DNA of 50,364 nt from an uncultured Prevotellaceae bacterium. Lineage in GTDB: Bacteria > Bacteroidota > Bacteroidia > Bacteroidales > Bacteroidaceae. Every line of letters starts with the position of its first letter. Position 1 is the stretch's first letter. Made by a program: the position numbers and the translations under genes. The notes under the pieces are model-generated. The model was given only the letters and a program-made list of their open reading frames with translations, did not search any database and was not told the DNA's origin. Where the stretch lies: the NCBI GenBank assembly GCA_946184125.1, contig CAMHEL010000010.1, forward strand, positions 1 through 50,364, read 5' to 3'. Below, piece after piece: positions 8,146 through 16,895 of the stretch.

Positions 8146-9786
8146 ATGGAAAAAAGCATACTGCAGCAGGCCAGAGCGGCTTATAAGCCAAAGCTTCCCG
8201 TCGCTCTTCAAGGTGCTGTGAAGGTAAAAGAAGGAGAACCTACTCAGAGTGTGGACAATCAGGAAGAAATCAAAAAACTCTTCCCCAACACCTACGGCAT
8301 GCCACTCGTAGAGTTCGTCCCAGGAGAAGAGGCGGCTTCCAAGAAAATGAATGTGGGAATCATTCTCAGTGGAGGACAGGCACCTGGCGGGCATAACGTC
8401 ATCTGCGGACTCTTCGACACCGTCAAGAGACTCAATCCCGAAAACAAGCTCTATGGCTTCCTCATGGGCCCCGGCGGGCTCGTCGACCACAATTACATCG
8501 AAATCACTGCAGACTATGTCGACAACTACCGCAACACCGGTGGATTCGACATGATTGGAAGCGGGCGCACGAAGCTCGAGAAGGAAGAGCAGTTTGAGAA
8601 AGGACTCGAAATCATACGCGAACTCGATATTCAGGCCATCGTCATCATCGGTGGTGACGACTCCAACACCAACGCATGCGTGCTCGCTGAGTATTATGCT
8701 GCACACAACTACGGCGTCCAGGTCATCGGATGCCCAAAGACCATCGACGGCGACCTCAAGAACGACCAGATTGAAACCAGTTTCGGATTCGACACCGCGA
8801 CAAAAACATACTCAGAACTCATCGGTAACATCGAGCGCGACTGCAACTCGGCACGCAAATACTGGCATTTCATCAAACTCATGGGCCGCTCGGCAAGCCA
8901 TATCGCCCTCGAGTGCGCACTGCAGTGCCAGCCCAACATCTGCATCATCTCTGAGGAGGTGGAGGCCAAAGACCTCACGCTCAACGATATCATAGAGCAA
9001 ATCTGCAACGCCGTGGCTGCACGTGCCGCCAAGGGCGACAACTATGGCGTGGTGCTCATCCCCGAGGGGCTCATCGAGTTCATCCCTGCCATCGGAAGGC
9101 TCATCTCTGAGCTCAACGACCTGCTCGCAGAGCACGGAGAAGAGTACAAAGACCTGGAGCCAGAGGCACAGCGCAACTACATCCTCGCTCACCTCACCAA
9201 AGACAGCGCCGCCACATTCGAGACACTGCCCGAGAGCGTCGCACGCCAGCTCTCGCTCGACCGCGACCCGCATGGAAACGTCCAGGTGTCGCTCATCGAG
9301 ACCGAGAAACTGCTCTCGGAGATGTGCGAGGCAAAACTCGCCAAGTGGGCCAAGGAAGGTAAGTATGTGGGCAAGTTCGCTACGCTCCACCATTTCTTCG
9401 GATATGAGGGACGCTGCGCCACTCCGTCGAACTTCGACGCCGACTACTGCTATGCCCTCGGAGCTAGCGCCGCTCAGCTCATCGCCAACGGTAAGACCGG
9501 ATACATGGCCATCGTGAAGAACACCACCGCACCCAACAACGAGTGGAAGGCTGGAGGTGTGCCCATCACCATGATGATGAACATCGAGCGCAGAAACGGA
9601 AAGGACAAGCCCGTCATCAGAAAGGCGCTCGTGGAGCTCGACGGCAACCCATTCAAGGCCTTCGTCGCTCAAAGAGACAAGTGGGCCATTGACACTTGCT
9701 ATGTCTATCCCGGACCTATCCAGTACTGGGGACCGACAGAGGTGTGCGACAAGACCACTATGACTCTCGCACTCGAGCACGAGTAA
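8146..9786 (+). CDS. pfp: Pyrophosphate--fructose-6-phosphate 1-phosphotransferase
   Basis: 546 residues from the ATG at 8146 (MEKSILQQAR), the usual start in Bacteroidales. A 36-residue extension from a GTG at 8038 would run through the leader stem and is rejected. The enzyme interconverts fructose 6-phosphate and fructose 1,6-bisphosphate using PPi, a reversible glycolytic step in the cytoplasm. Diagnostic motifs are LSGGQAPGGHN near residue 75, GGDDSNTN (169-176), where the second Asp is typical of PPi-dependent enzymes, and PKTIDGD (197-203), with the PPi-type Lys. Length fits the long (about 550 residue) PFP group. A terminator follows at 9816-9844. Confidence 0.96.
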   Translation: MEKSILQQARAAYKPKLPVALQGAVKVKEGEPTQSVDNQEEIKKLFPNTYGMPLVEFVPGEEAASKKMNVGIILSGGQAPGGHNVICGLFDTVKRLNPENKLYGFLMGPGGLVDHNYIEITADYVDNYRNTGGFDMIGSGRTKLEKEEQFEKGLEIIRELDIQAIVIIGGDDSNTNACVLAEYYAAHNYGVQVIGCPKTIDGDLKNDQIETSFGFDTATKTYSELIGNIERDCNSARKYWHFIKLMGRSASHIALECALQCQPNICIISEEVEAKDLTLNDIIEQICNAVAARAAKGDNYGVVLIPEGLIEFIPAIGRLISELNDLLAEHGEEYKDLEPEAQRNYILAHLTKDSAATFETLPESVARQLSLDRDPHGNVQVSLIETEKLLSEMCEAKLAKWAKEGKYVGKFATLHHFFGYEGRCATPSNFDADYCYALGASAAQLIANGKTGYMAIVKNTTAPNNEWKAGGVPITMMMNIERRNGKDKPVIRKALVELDGNPFKAFVAQRDKWAIDTCYVYPGPIQYWGPTEVCDKTTMTLALEHE

Positions 9787-9815
9787 ATTCATACGGAAAA
9801 AACACAATCCTCATA

Positions 9816-9844
9816 GGGACGGGCCATGGGCCCGTTCCTTTTTT
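9816..9844 (+). terminator. Rho-independent terminator after pfp
   Basis: A GC-rich stem (GGGACGGGCC paired with GGCCCGTTCC, one bulged base, ATG loop) is followed by six T residues. It lies 30 bp after the pfp stop and just before the GH25 gene, so the two genes are probably separate units. Confidence 0.85.
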
Positions 9845-9850
9845 CAAAAC

Positions 9851-10774
9851 GTGTCTCACAGAAAAAAACGATTCCACCACAAGACTGCCAAGGCTAACAG
9901 CCTGAAGGCAGACGGTAAGCCTTGGGCCAGAAATGTAGCTGCCAGGGCAGCGTGGATTTGCGGCTGTGCGGCAGCTATGGCTTATGCCTACTTCGTCTAC
10001 ATCAATTTCGTGCAGCCTTTCGGATTCAGATGGAGAGCGGTTTTCGGCGACCCTTCTTATCCGCCCGGATATGAGATACATGGCATCGATATCAGCCACC
10101 ACCAGGGAAATATCGACTGGACCAAACTGAGCAATGCCATGATCGACCGCACCTACGTGAGATTCATCATGGTCAAGGCTACCGAAGGCTCCGACTACAT
10201 CGATGAGATGTTTGAGGAGAATTTCAGAAAGGCGAAGGAGCACAACTTCATCAGGGGTGCATACCACTACTGGAGCAAGAACTCCACGGCACGGCAGCAG
10301 GCGTTTTTCTACATCGACCATGTCGACCTCGAAATAGGCGACTTGCCACCGGTGCTCGACGTGGAGGTCAAACCCGAAAACATGTCGACAGAGAATTTCC
10401 AACTCGAAATTCTCGGATGGCTGCATATCGTGGAGGACAGATACCACACCAAACCCATCATCTACACCTACTACAAATTCAAGGAGGCATACCTCAACGA
10501 TGAGCGGTTTGATGCCTATCCTCTATGGATAGCACACTACTATGTCAATAGCGTGGAATATGAGGGGAAATGGAAATTCTGGCAGCATACCGACGTGGGA
10601 AAGATACCGGGCATAGAGGGATATGTTGACCTCGATATCTACAACGGAAGCCACTACGACCTCGAGCAGCTCACCATACAGCCAGTGGCAGAGGAACTTG
10701 TCCTCTTTGACGATTCACTCGGCTACGAGCTGAACGACAGTATCGACCAGTTGTCTTCCGACAGTCTCGACTGA
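9851..10774 (+). CDS. GH25 lysozyme-like muramidase, membrane-anchored
   Basis: 307 residues. A basic N-terminus precedes one hydrophobic segment (about 31-50), suggesting a signal anchor. The rest is a GH25 domain: GIDISHHQG (Asp80) opens the barrel, KATEGSDY follows, and VLDVEV (Asp170, Glu172) supplies the catalytic D-x-E pair. These enzymes cleave the MurNAc-GlcNAc beta-1,4 bond of peptidoglycan. The last 52 bp overlap the convergent prmA 3' end, so the two transcripts share an antisense segment. Confidence 0.92.
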   Translation: MSHRKKRFHHKTAKANSLKADGKPWARNVAARAAWICGCAAAMAYAYFVYINFVQPFGFRWRAVFGDPSYPPGYEIHGIDISHHQGNIDWTKLSNAMIDRTYVRFIMVKATEGSDYIDEMFEENFRKAKEHNFIRGAYHYWSKNSTARQQAFFYIDHVDLEIGDLPPVLDVEVKPENMSTENFQLEILGWLHIVEDRYHTKPIIYTYYKFKEAYLNDERFDAYPLWIAHYYVNSVEYEGKWKFWQHTDVGKIPGIEGYVDLDIYNGSHYDLEQLTIQPVAEELVLFDDSLGYELNDSIDQLSSDSLD

Positions 10775-11589
10775 AGCGTCAGACCGATGCGCTGCGCCTC
10801 GGCCACTATCAGTTCCACATCCTCGTCGTAGAAACCGCTCAGTATCATCTTGCCTTTCGACGACAGCACCTCGCGCATCGCACCCATGTCGGCCAGCAGC
10901 ACGTTGCGGTTGATGTTAGCCAGCACCACGTCGAACAAACCGCTGACATGCGACAGCACACTCACATTTCCCACCAGCACCTCGATGTTCGACACGCCAT
11001 TCAGTTCGGCGTTGTGAGCCGTGTTCTCCACACTCCATTCATCGATGTCGTAGGCCACCACCTCCGACGCTCCGGCTTTCGAGGCGGCTATGGAGAGAAT
11101 ACCCGTGCCGCAGCCGCAGTCGAGAACACGAAGGCCCGACAACTCCTCGCGAAGAAGGGTGGAGAGCATCAGCCGGGTCGTGGCGTGATTGCCTGTGCCA
11201 AAGGCCATACGGGCATCTATCAGCACCTCCACCTTATATAATATACCTGGAGGGACGTCGTGCTTCAGGTCGTGCACCACGCATAGGTCGTCGATGACGA
11301 TGGGCGGGAAACCCTCCTCCTCCCACAGTGCGTTCCAGTCCTTGTCCTCGGCTTTCTCCAAGGTGTAGCTCACACTCACACCCTCTATGGGGAAGGCTTC
11401 CAACTGCGATGCCAGCAAGTCGGCGTCGAACAGGTCTTCCTGGATGTAGCCGGCAAGATGGCCGTCCTCTTCGGCGAATGACTCGAAACCAGCATCAGAG
11501 GCAAGCGAGACCAATACGTCGCGCGACAAACTGAGAAGAGACTCGCTCTCCGTTCCTGTTATCTCAAACTGTGCTCTTAGATATCTCAT
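10723..11589 (-). CDS. prmA: Ribosomal protein L11 methyltransferase
   Basis: 288 residues from the ATG at 11589 (MRYLRAQFEI); upstream in-frame sequence is not conserved-looking. The C-terminal SAM-binding fold has motif I VLDCGCGTGILSIAASKAGA and the post-motif acidic residue in VVAYDIDEWSVENTAHN. FGTGNHATTRL is the PrmA family signature, and LANINRNVLL fits the N-[IVL]-[NV] catalytic-loop region. PrmA methylates ribosomal protein L11 in the cytoplasm. The 3' end overlaps the GH25 gene by 52 bp in convergent orientation. Confidence 0.95.
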   Translation of the reverse strand: MRYLRAQFEITGTESESLLSLSRDVLVSLASDAGFESFAEEDGHLAGYIQEDLFDADLLASQLEAFPIEGVSVSYTLEKAEDKDWNALWEEEGFPPIVIDDLCVVHDLKHDVPPGILYKVEVLIDARMAFGTGNHATTRLMLSTLLREELSGLRVLDCGCGTGILSIAASKAGASEVVAYDIDEWSVENTAHNAELNGVSNIEVLVGNVSVLSHVSGLFDVVLANINRNVLLADMGAMREVLSSKGKMILSGFYDEDVELIVAEAQRIGLTLQSRLSEDNWSILSFSS

Positions 11590-11795
11590 AGCATAAAATA
11601 TTATCCTTTTTCCCGAATTGAAGGGGGCTCCACTGCACATGAATTCAAGGTGCAAACACCCCATTTTTAATAATATGGTGCAAAATTATAAAAAATAGGG
11701 AAAAACCTATCTTTATTTAGGGTTTTTCCTTAATTTTGCATCATAACTCGTCGTATTTTTGCAACGTAAAACTTTAGACCAAACATTTCAAGGAT

Positions 11796-12902
11796 ATGAA
11801 AAAGCTGTTATTGATCACATGCGCAGTGGCTTTCCTGCCGTTCTCCATGAGGGCTCAGGATGATATGTATTTCATCCCTAAGAAGAAAGCAAAGACCGTG
11901 GCGACACCAGCGACCACCCCAACGGCCGCTGAAAGACCTCCCTATTACAGAGGACTCGATATGTCGGTTGATGAATACAACAGAAGGGGCATCAGAAGCT
12001 CATACCAAGCCATTTCCGACTCCGTAGGAAACGATATCATCGATTTCTCCATGGGCGACGGAACTTATCCCGACTCCATCGCCATCGACTCCATCGCTGT
12101 GCCTGAGGAGGTCGAGGAATTCCGCTATTCCAACCAGCTGGGGCGCTTCGACGACTTCTATGGATGGTATGACCCATGGATTTTCCCCTATTATTGGAAC
12201 AGGTATGGCTATTACACCCCATACTGGGGAGCATGGGGAGTCTACGACCCATTCTTCTATGACTGGTACGGCCCATTTGGCTATTACTCAAGCTGGTATT
12301 ATCCCTATGGATATTATGGCTATGGATGGGGACCCTGGTACTACTCATACTATTACACATATCCCTACTATTACAGGCCTTATTACTACTCATGGGGTGG
12401 TGGAGGCCATATCGGTAGCGGCGGATACGCAGCACGCGTCAACAACTCCTCGTCGCGGCCCGTGCAGAACTACAGCAGAGGCTACACCAGCGTGCCCAAC
12501 GGCCGATTTGGCGGAAGGACCATCTCGTCGACTGCTGAAAGGAGAGGAACATTCGGCAACGGAGGCTCTGTCGGTGCCCGCACGGCTGCACCCGGCACAC
12601 GTGCCAGCAGCGTAGGTGGAGTGTCCAGAGGCTCGACATCGGCAGGAGGAAGGGGCTCGGTAGCACGCTCTTCTGTGGCCGGCTCAAGAAGCAGTGCCAT
12701 GCAGTCAACGCGCAGCTCTTCAAGCTCTTCAAGCTCTTCAAGTCCTTCAAGAAGCACCTATACACCTTCAAGATCGTTCAGCACACCGAGCTCATCGGGC
12801 GGGTCGTTCTCCTCGGGTGGCTCACGCTCCAGTGGCGGCTCCTTCAGCGGCGGCGGGCGCTCGGGCGGCTCCTTCAGCGGAGGCGGAAGAGGAAGAAGAT
12901 AA
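11796..12902 (+). CDS. Secreted Tyr/Trp-rich and Ser/Gly/Arg-rich protein
   Basis: 368 residues with a clear signal peptide (1-20, ending MRAQ). A short ordinary segment (about 21-110) precedes a block very rich in Tyr, Trp, Gly and Pro (about 120-215). This is followed by a Ser/Gly/Arg-rich tail with repeated SGGGRSGGSF-type units to the C-terminus. No enzyme motif is seen. It is probably an envelope or extracellular low-complexity protein. The porin gene starts 85 bp downstream on the same strand and may be co-transcribed. A -7-like TATTTTTG (11754-11761) lies upstream but without a well-spaced TTTG. Confidence 0.75.
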   Translation: MKKLLLITCAVAFLPFSMRAQDDMYFIPKKKAKTVATPATTPTAAERPPYYRGLDMSVDEYNRRGIRSSYQAISDSVGNDIIDFSMGDGTYPDSIAIDSIAVPEEVEEFRYSNQLGRFDDFYGWYDPWIFPYYWNRYGYYTPYWGAWGVYDPFFYDWYGPFGYYSSWYYPYGYYGYGWGPWYYSYYYTYPYYYRPYYYSWGGGGHIGSGGYAARVNNSSSRPVQNYSRGYTSVPNGRFGGRTISSTAERRGTFGNGGSVGARTAAPGTRASSVGGVSRGSTSAGGRGSVARSSVAGSRSSAMQSTRSSSSSSSSSSPSRSTYTPSRSFSTPSSSGGSFSSGGSRSSGGSFSGGGRSGGSFSGGGRGRR

Positions 12903-12946
12903 TAGAAGTGACTTGTGCCTGCTCCATGCAAGTGGAGCGAAAGAGA

Positions 12947-12961
12947 TAAGTAGGTGATTAA
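12947..12961 (+). promoter_or_regulatory. Recurrent three-frame-stop leader motif
   Basis: TAAGTAGGTGATTAA lies 26 bp before the porin start codon. It matches the leader motif at 8031-8045 and the copies at 8093-8107 and 47635-47649. Stop codons fall at offsets 0, 4 and 8, closing all three frames. Function unknown. Confidence 0.5.
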
Positions 12962-12987
12962 AAATTGACATTAAAAACCAACCCAAA

Positions 12988-14568
12988 ATGAGAATCAAAT
13001 TTTATGTCTTGGCCATGGTTGCTGTCGCATACATGCCCGTGGCTGCACAGGAAACATACGAGAATGCTAAAATAGCCACTGAGGACCTCAACGGAACAGC
13101 CCGCTATGTGGGTATGGGTGGTGCTCTCGACGCTCTCGGAGCCGATATCTCGACCATCGCCACCAACCCTGCCGGCATAGGCCGATTCCGCAGCAGCAAG
13201 GCTGATGTGACGGCGGGATTCGTCTCGCAGCAGGATGACGTTAATTACGTTCACGGCAGCAAGACAAATGCCAGCTTCGACCAGGCTGGATTCGTGTGGT
13301 CGAAAAGACTGCAGGATGAGTCGGCAGTCAACTTCGCCATCAACTTCCACAAAAGCCGCAACTTCGACTATATCCTCTCTGCCGACGACGCACTGAGGCA
13401 CACCACTCCCGAAGGACAGGAGGTCTATGCCTCGCAAAACAAACTGACCTTCGTCAAACTCATCAACGAGCAGCTCTATCCCGCTACAAACGACGGATAT
13501 GTCAGAAGCAAACCTTACCTCTCGTGCAACCAGCTCGACGACCTCTATGACCGGAGCCTCTTCGAGAACTCACCCTATGACCTGCCTTACCTCGAGGCAC
13601 ACGACTACGACTTCGACAGGGCTCACCAGGGCTATGTGGGAGAGTATGACTTCAACATCAGCGGTAGTGTAGGCGGAAGAGTTTTCCTCGGGCTCACCGT
13701 GGGAATCCACGATGTGCACTACAAGCATTTCTCCGACTACACGGAGCGGTTGATACCCAATGTCTACAACGTGTCGAGCATCAATGTCTACGATGAGCGC
13801 AAAATCACGGGTATCGGTGGAGACATCAAGGCCGGAATCATCGCCATGCCGGTGGAGGAAGTGCCGCTCTTCCTCGGTGCATCGGTCTCAACACCAACTT
13901 TCTACGACCTCTCCACACGCAACTATACCGAGGTGAGCGACGGCGTGAACACATCGTACAATTCCGACTCCTACGATTTCAAACTCTATACCCCGTGGAA
14001 GTTCGGTGTCAGTGCTGGATATATCGTGGGCAACATGCTCGCCCTGGGCGTGGGCTACGACTTCGCCGACTATGGGTCGATGAGCACACGTATCAACGAC
14101 GGCGAAGAGGACTACTATGGCTATTACGACAACAGCTACAAGGACATCCCGATGAACAACCACACCAAGAGCACACTCAAGGGCGTGAGCACACTCAAAG
14201 TGGGTATGGAGCTCAAACCGATACCCATGTCGCCCCTCGCTCTGAGGGCAGGATACAACTATGTGTCGCCCATGTATGAGAAGGATGGCTTCAAGGATGG
14301 CACCATACAGTCGAATGGCTCCTATTTCGCATCGGCTACCGACTTCACCAACTGGGAGTCCACCAACCGCCTCACACTCGGACTGGGGTATGCATCGGGT
14401 CCATTCACCTTCGATGTCGCTTACCAGTTCTCCACATCCAAGGGCAGCTTCTATCCCTTCGTGAGCTACGAGGATAACGACTACTACGACCTCGACAACG
14501 TGGCCGGCGCGGTAAAAGTGGAAAACAACCGCCATCAGATGCTCTGCACACTCGGCTATAAGTTCTAA
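12988..14568 (+). CDS. OmpP1/FadL-family outer-membrane transporter
   Basis: 526 residues with a signal peptide (1-21, ending VAAQ). The start of the mature protein (GTARYVGMGGALDALGADIS, then ATNPAGIGRF) is the N-terminal hatch signature of the OmpP1/FadL/TodX family, which imports hydrophobic compounds across the outer membrane. The rest shows alternating aromatic/polar beta strands, and the protein ends with a strand closing in Phe (MLCTLGYKF), typical of a BAM-assembled barrel. The substrate is unknown. It follows the Tyr-rich secreted protein on the same strand. Confidence 0.85.
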   Translation: MRIKFYVLAMVAVAYMPVAAQETYENAKIATEDLNGTARYVGMGGALDALGADISTIATNPAGIGRFRSSKADVTAGFVSQQDDVNYVHGSKTNASFDQAGFVWSKRLQDESAVNFAINFHKSRNFDYILSADDALRHTTPEGQEVYASQNKLTFVKLINEQLYPATNDGYVRSKPYLSCNQLDDLYDRSLFENSPYDLPYLEAHDYDFDRAHQGYVGEYDFNISGSVGGRVFLGLTVGIHDVHYKHFSDYTERLIPNVYNVSSINVYDERKITGIGGDIKAGIIAMPVEEVPLFLGASVSTPTFYDLSTRNYTEVSDGVNTSYNSDSYDFKLYTPWKFGVSAGYIVGNMLALGVGYDFADYGSMSTRINDGEEDYYGYYDNSYKDIPMNNHTKSTLKGVSTLKVGMELKPIPMSPLALRAGYNYVSPMYEKDGFKDGTIQSNGSYFASATDFTNWESTNRLTLGLGYASGPFTFDVAYQFSTSKGSFYPFVSYEDNDYYDLDNVAGAVKVENNRHQMLCTLGYKF

Positions 14569-14598
14569 GCCAACCTCCCCCTGGAACGGGGAAAACTC

Positions 14599-14641
14599 AT
14601 CCGCCCTGCCTGCCGGAACAGAACCGGCTGACAGGGCGGAT
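14599..14641. terminator. Stem-loop between convergent genes
   Basis: An outer stem ATCCGCCCTG/CAGGGCGGAT encloses a second stem GCCGG/CCGGC. It lies 30 bp after the porin stop and 30 bp after the stop of the convergent minus-strand gene. It probably ends both transcripts, although no long T-run follows. Confidence 0.65.
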
Positions 14642-14670
14642 GTGATGTATGGGGGTAAGTGATGCGGAGC

Positions 14671-15468
14671 TCAGTCCTCGTAATCGTCGCTGATACCCTC
14701 GGCCTCGTAATTCAAGTCCTCTGGGTCGGCCTCAAACGTGGTGCGGTAGCTCTCCTCGGTCAGCTTGTCCTCATCGAACTCGTCCTCATCCTCTTCAGGA
14801 GTATCGTATTTGTCATCTATTTCGATGTCTTCGTCTTCGTTACCTGTTTCCTCGTTGGGCTCATCGTTGTCAAACATCAGGCGCGGGCGCTCCACCTCTG
14901 GCTTGGCCTTGGCGAAGATGGCCTCCACCCAAAGCCCCTTGGCAATCTCAAGCACCTCGAAACCGTCCTCCACTTTCTTCTCGTACATGCCGCCGGGCTT
15001 GCGAAGGCGCTCTTTGGGAAGGGTCGTCGTGCTGATGTCGAAACCGCTCTCGATGATATCCTGGATGCTCTGCGACAGACTGTCCCAGCCACCACCGAAG
15101 TTGCGGTCTATCACTTCAAGCAGTTTCGTCGTTGTGATGTGGCGGATGTTCTCGTAGGTCAGGTCGGTCACGCGGAGGATGGGGCGCTTCTTGATAGCCC
15201 ACTTGTTCTTCGAACTGTCGTCCATCTTCAGAAGCCCCAACTTGTAGCCTCGTTCTTCATATTTCTTGATAATTTCGGGCTTGTCATCGGGCAACTCCTC
15301 CACATCAAACGCGCTCTTGATGATGTCAAGATAGTGGCGGATGCTGTCTCTCATGTCCGCATCCTTCTCCGCAGCATCCCAGAGGCGGAAAATGTCGTTC
15401 TCTTGTAAGTCCCAGACGTTGCTCTTGTTGAGTGTCTTCAGGGTAAGGGCCTTCTTGTCTTTTTTCAT
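14671..15468 (-). CDS. Hypothetical protein with acidic C-terminal tail
   Basis: 265 residues, cytoplasmic, no membrane segment. The first 190 residues are mixed charged and helical. About residues 195-265 are extremely rich in Asp and Glu (NEDEDIEIDD, PEEDEDEFDEDK). Such a tail can mimic nucleic acid or bind basic proteins. No family is recognised with confidence. It is the last gene before a 300-bp heptanucleotide array and shares a stem-loop with the convergent porin gene. Confidence 0.7.
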   Translation of the reverse strand: MKKDKKALTLKTLNKSNVWDLQENDIFRLWDAAEKDADMRDSIRHYLDIIKSAFDVEELPDDKPEIIKKYEERGYKLGLLKMDDSSKNKWAIKKRPILRVTDLTYENIRHITTTKLLEVIDRNFGGGWDSLSQSIQDIIESGFDISTTTLPKERLRKPGGMYEKKVEDGFEVLEIAKGLWVEAIFAKAKPEVERPRLMFDNDEPNEETGNEDEDIEIDDKYDTPEEDEDEFDEDKLTEESYRTTFEADPEDLNYEAEGISDDYED

Positions 15469-15521
15469 ATTTCGTTGTGTATGTGGTTACGGTAATAAAA
15501 TGTTTTCTTCTTTGTCTTCCA

Positions 15522-15822
15522 AGTCCTAGCGCCTATCGTCTAAAGCCTAAAGCCCAGCGTCTAGCGTCTAAAGCCCAGCGTCTAAAGTCTAAAGTCTAAA
15601 GCCTAGCGCCTATCGTCTAAAGCCTAAAGCCCAGCGCCTATCGTCTAAAGCCTAAAGCCCAGCGTCTAGCGTCTAAAGCCTAGCGTCTAAAGTCTTAAGT
15701 CTAAAGCCTAGCGCCTATCGTCTAAAGCCTAAAGCCCAGCGTCTAGCGTCTAAAGCCTAGCGTCTAGCGTCTAAAGTCTAAAGCCTAGCGTCTAGCGTCT
15801 AAAGTCTAAAGCCTAAATCCCC
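15522..15822. repeat. Heptanucleotide tandem array (about 40 units)
   Basis: The stretch reads almost entirely in 7-bp words: AAAGCCT, AAAGCCC, AAAGTCT, AGCGTCT, AGCGCCT and ATCGTCT. The consensus is A-(A/G/T)-(A/C)-G-(T/C)-C-(T/C). Words recur in higher-order blocks, such as AGCGCCT-ATCGTCT-AAAGCCT. The array fills the gap between two minus-strand genes and runs into the last codons of the nitrilase-family gene. Confidence 0.9.
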
Positions 15823-16587
15823 GATGCAAAAGGAATCGCTGTCAGCGAGCACCGGGAATTTGCGACGGAACAGGCGCTGGCTCTCAAGGTCGATTTCGGC
15901 CGTGGCCCACGACTCCTCGCCATCCGTGCACGCTGCCACCACTTTGCCTTTGGCATCGATAATCCGGCTCCCTCCACGGTAGGTGCAGACGGCATCACTG
16001 CCCACACGGTTGACGCCTACCACGCAGCACTGATTCTCTATCGCACGGGCACGGAGCAGCGTGTCCCATACCTCCTGACGGCTCTCGGGCCAGTTGGCCA
16101 CGATGAGGATGCCGTCGTAGTCGCCGCGGTTGCGACTCCATACTGGGAAGCGAAGGTCGTAGCACACTAAAAGCAACCAGCGCCAGCCGCCAACTTCCAC
16201 CACCGTGCGGCGTGTGCCGGGGGTGTAGTGCTTGTCCTCGCCGCCATAGCCGAAGAGGTGGCGCTTGTCGTACCAGGCCTCGGTGCCATCGGCACACACC
16301 ACATAATGGCGGTTGTGGTAGGTGAGGACACCTTCGTGGCTCTCGGCGGTGGCGATGCTCCCGCTCAGGGCGGCTCCATGCTCACGCGCCATGCGGCGCA
16401 TCCAGGCCAGTGAGCGGCCATCGCTCTCGGCAATGCCTGTCGGCTCGGTGGCGAACCCCGTGCTCCACATCTCGGGAAGGACGTAGAGGTCGCTCGGTGG
16501 TGCCTGCTTCATCAGCCGCTCGGCGGCTGTGGAATTGGCTGAGGGAGAGCCCCATGCAATGTCGGTCTGGAGTAGGGTGATGCGCAT
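15799..16587 (-). CDS. Nitrilase-superfamily amidohydrolase (omega-amidase-like)
   Basis: 262 residues from the ATG at 16587 (MRITLLQTDI). The carbon-nitrogen hydrolase triad is visible: Glu39 in LPEMWSTGF, Lys108 in WYDKRHLF and Cys142 in LVCYDLRFPVW. The LPEMWSTGF and GYGGEDKHYTPG motifs fit the YafV/NIT2 omega-amidase group, which hydrolyses 2-oxoglutaramate-type amides; the substrate is inferred. A consensus promoter lies at 16638-16669. The last residues (about LGFRL) and the stop lie within the heptanucleotide array, so the C-terminus may have been altered by the repeats. Confidence 0.9.
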   Translation of the reverse strand: MRITLLQTDIAWGSPSANSTAAERLMKQAPPSDLYVLPEMWSTGFATEPTGIAESDGRSLAWMRRMAREHGAALSGSIATAESHEGVLTYHNRHYVVCADGTEAWYDKRHLFGYGGEDKHYTPGTRRTVVEVGGWRWLLLVCYDLRFPVWSRNRGDYDGILIVANWPESRQEVWDTLLRARAIENQCCVVGVNRVGSDAVCTYRGGSRIIDAKGKVVAACTDGEESWATAEIDLESQRLFRRKFPVLADSDSFCIGDLGFRL

Positions 16588-16637
16588 GTTACTGCCTCTT
16601 TTGGGTCGATTCGCAGTGCTGACTGCATGTGTGGCTG

Positions 16638-16669
16638 CAAAAGTAAATACTTTCCACGTTATTTCCAAA
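16638..16669 (-). promoter_or_regulatory. Promoter of the nitrilase-family gene
   Basis: On the minus strand TTTG (16666-16669) and TACTTTTG (16638-16645) are 20 bp apart, an exact Bacteroidetes consensus fit. Transcription would start near 16632, about 45 nt before the start codon. Confidence 0.75.
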
Positions 16670-16895
16670 TAATTATATCATATTTTTGTACCTCTGTTCC
16701 CTACTCAGCTTCCTCAGTGGCCTTTCTCTTTTTCTGAGCATCTCTCTTCTTGCCCGATTTCAACTTGAACGACTGTGCATTGGTTCAATTCGGCATCCAT
16801 GTTTTTCCTTCTTGCTTATTCACTGCAAAAATAACAATTAATTTCGTGTCTTTTGCAAATGGAATAAAAAATATTTTGCTATATTTGCAGACGTT
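16670..16895. other. Intergenic gap before rarA
   Basis: This gap lies between divergent genes. A minus-strand segment (about 16700-16780) reads as a Lys/Arg-rich peptide, but a stop precedes it and no start codon is available. It could be a gene remnant. On the plus strand TATATTTG (16880-16887) is a likely -7 element for rarA, with the nearest TTTG at a poor 24-bp spacing. Confidence 0.35.

Noticed and set aside
15522..15822. Possible CRISPR array
   Set aside because: Units are 7 bp and contiguous, with no unique spacers and no cas genes nearby.
16700..16790. Lys/Arg-rich peptide-coding remnant on the minus strand
   Set aside because: There is a stop upstream and no usable start codon, and the stretch is too short to call even a pseudogene.
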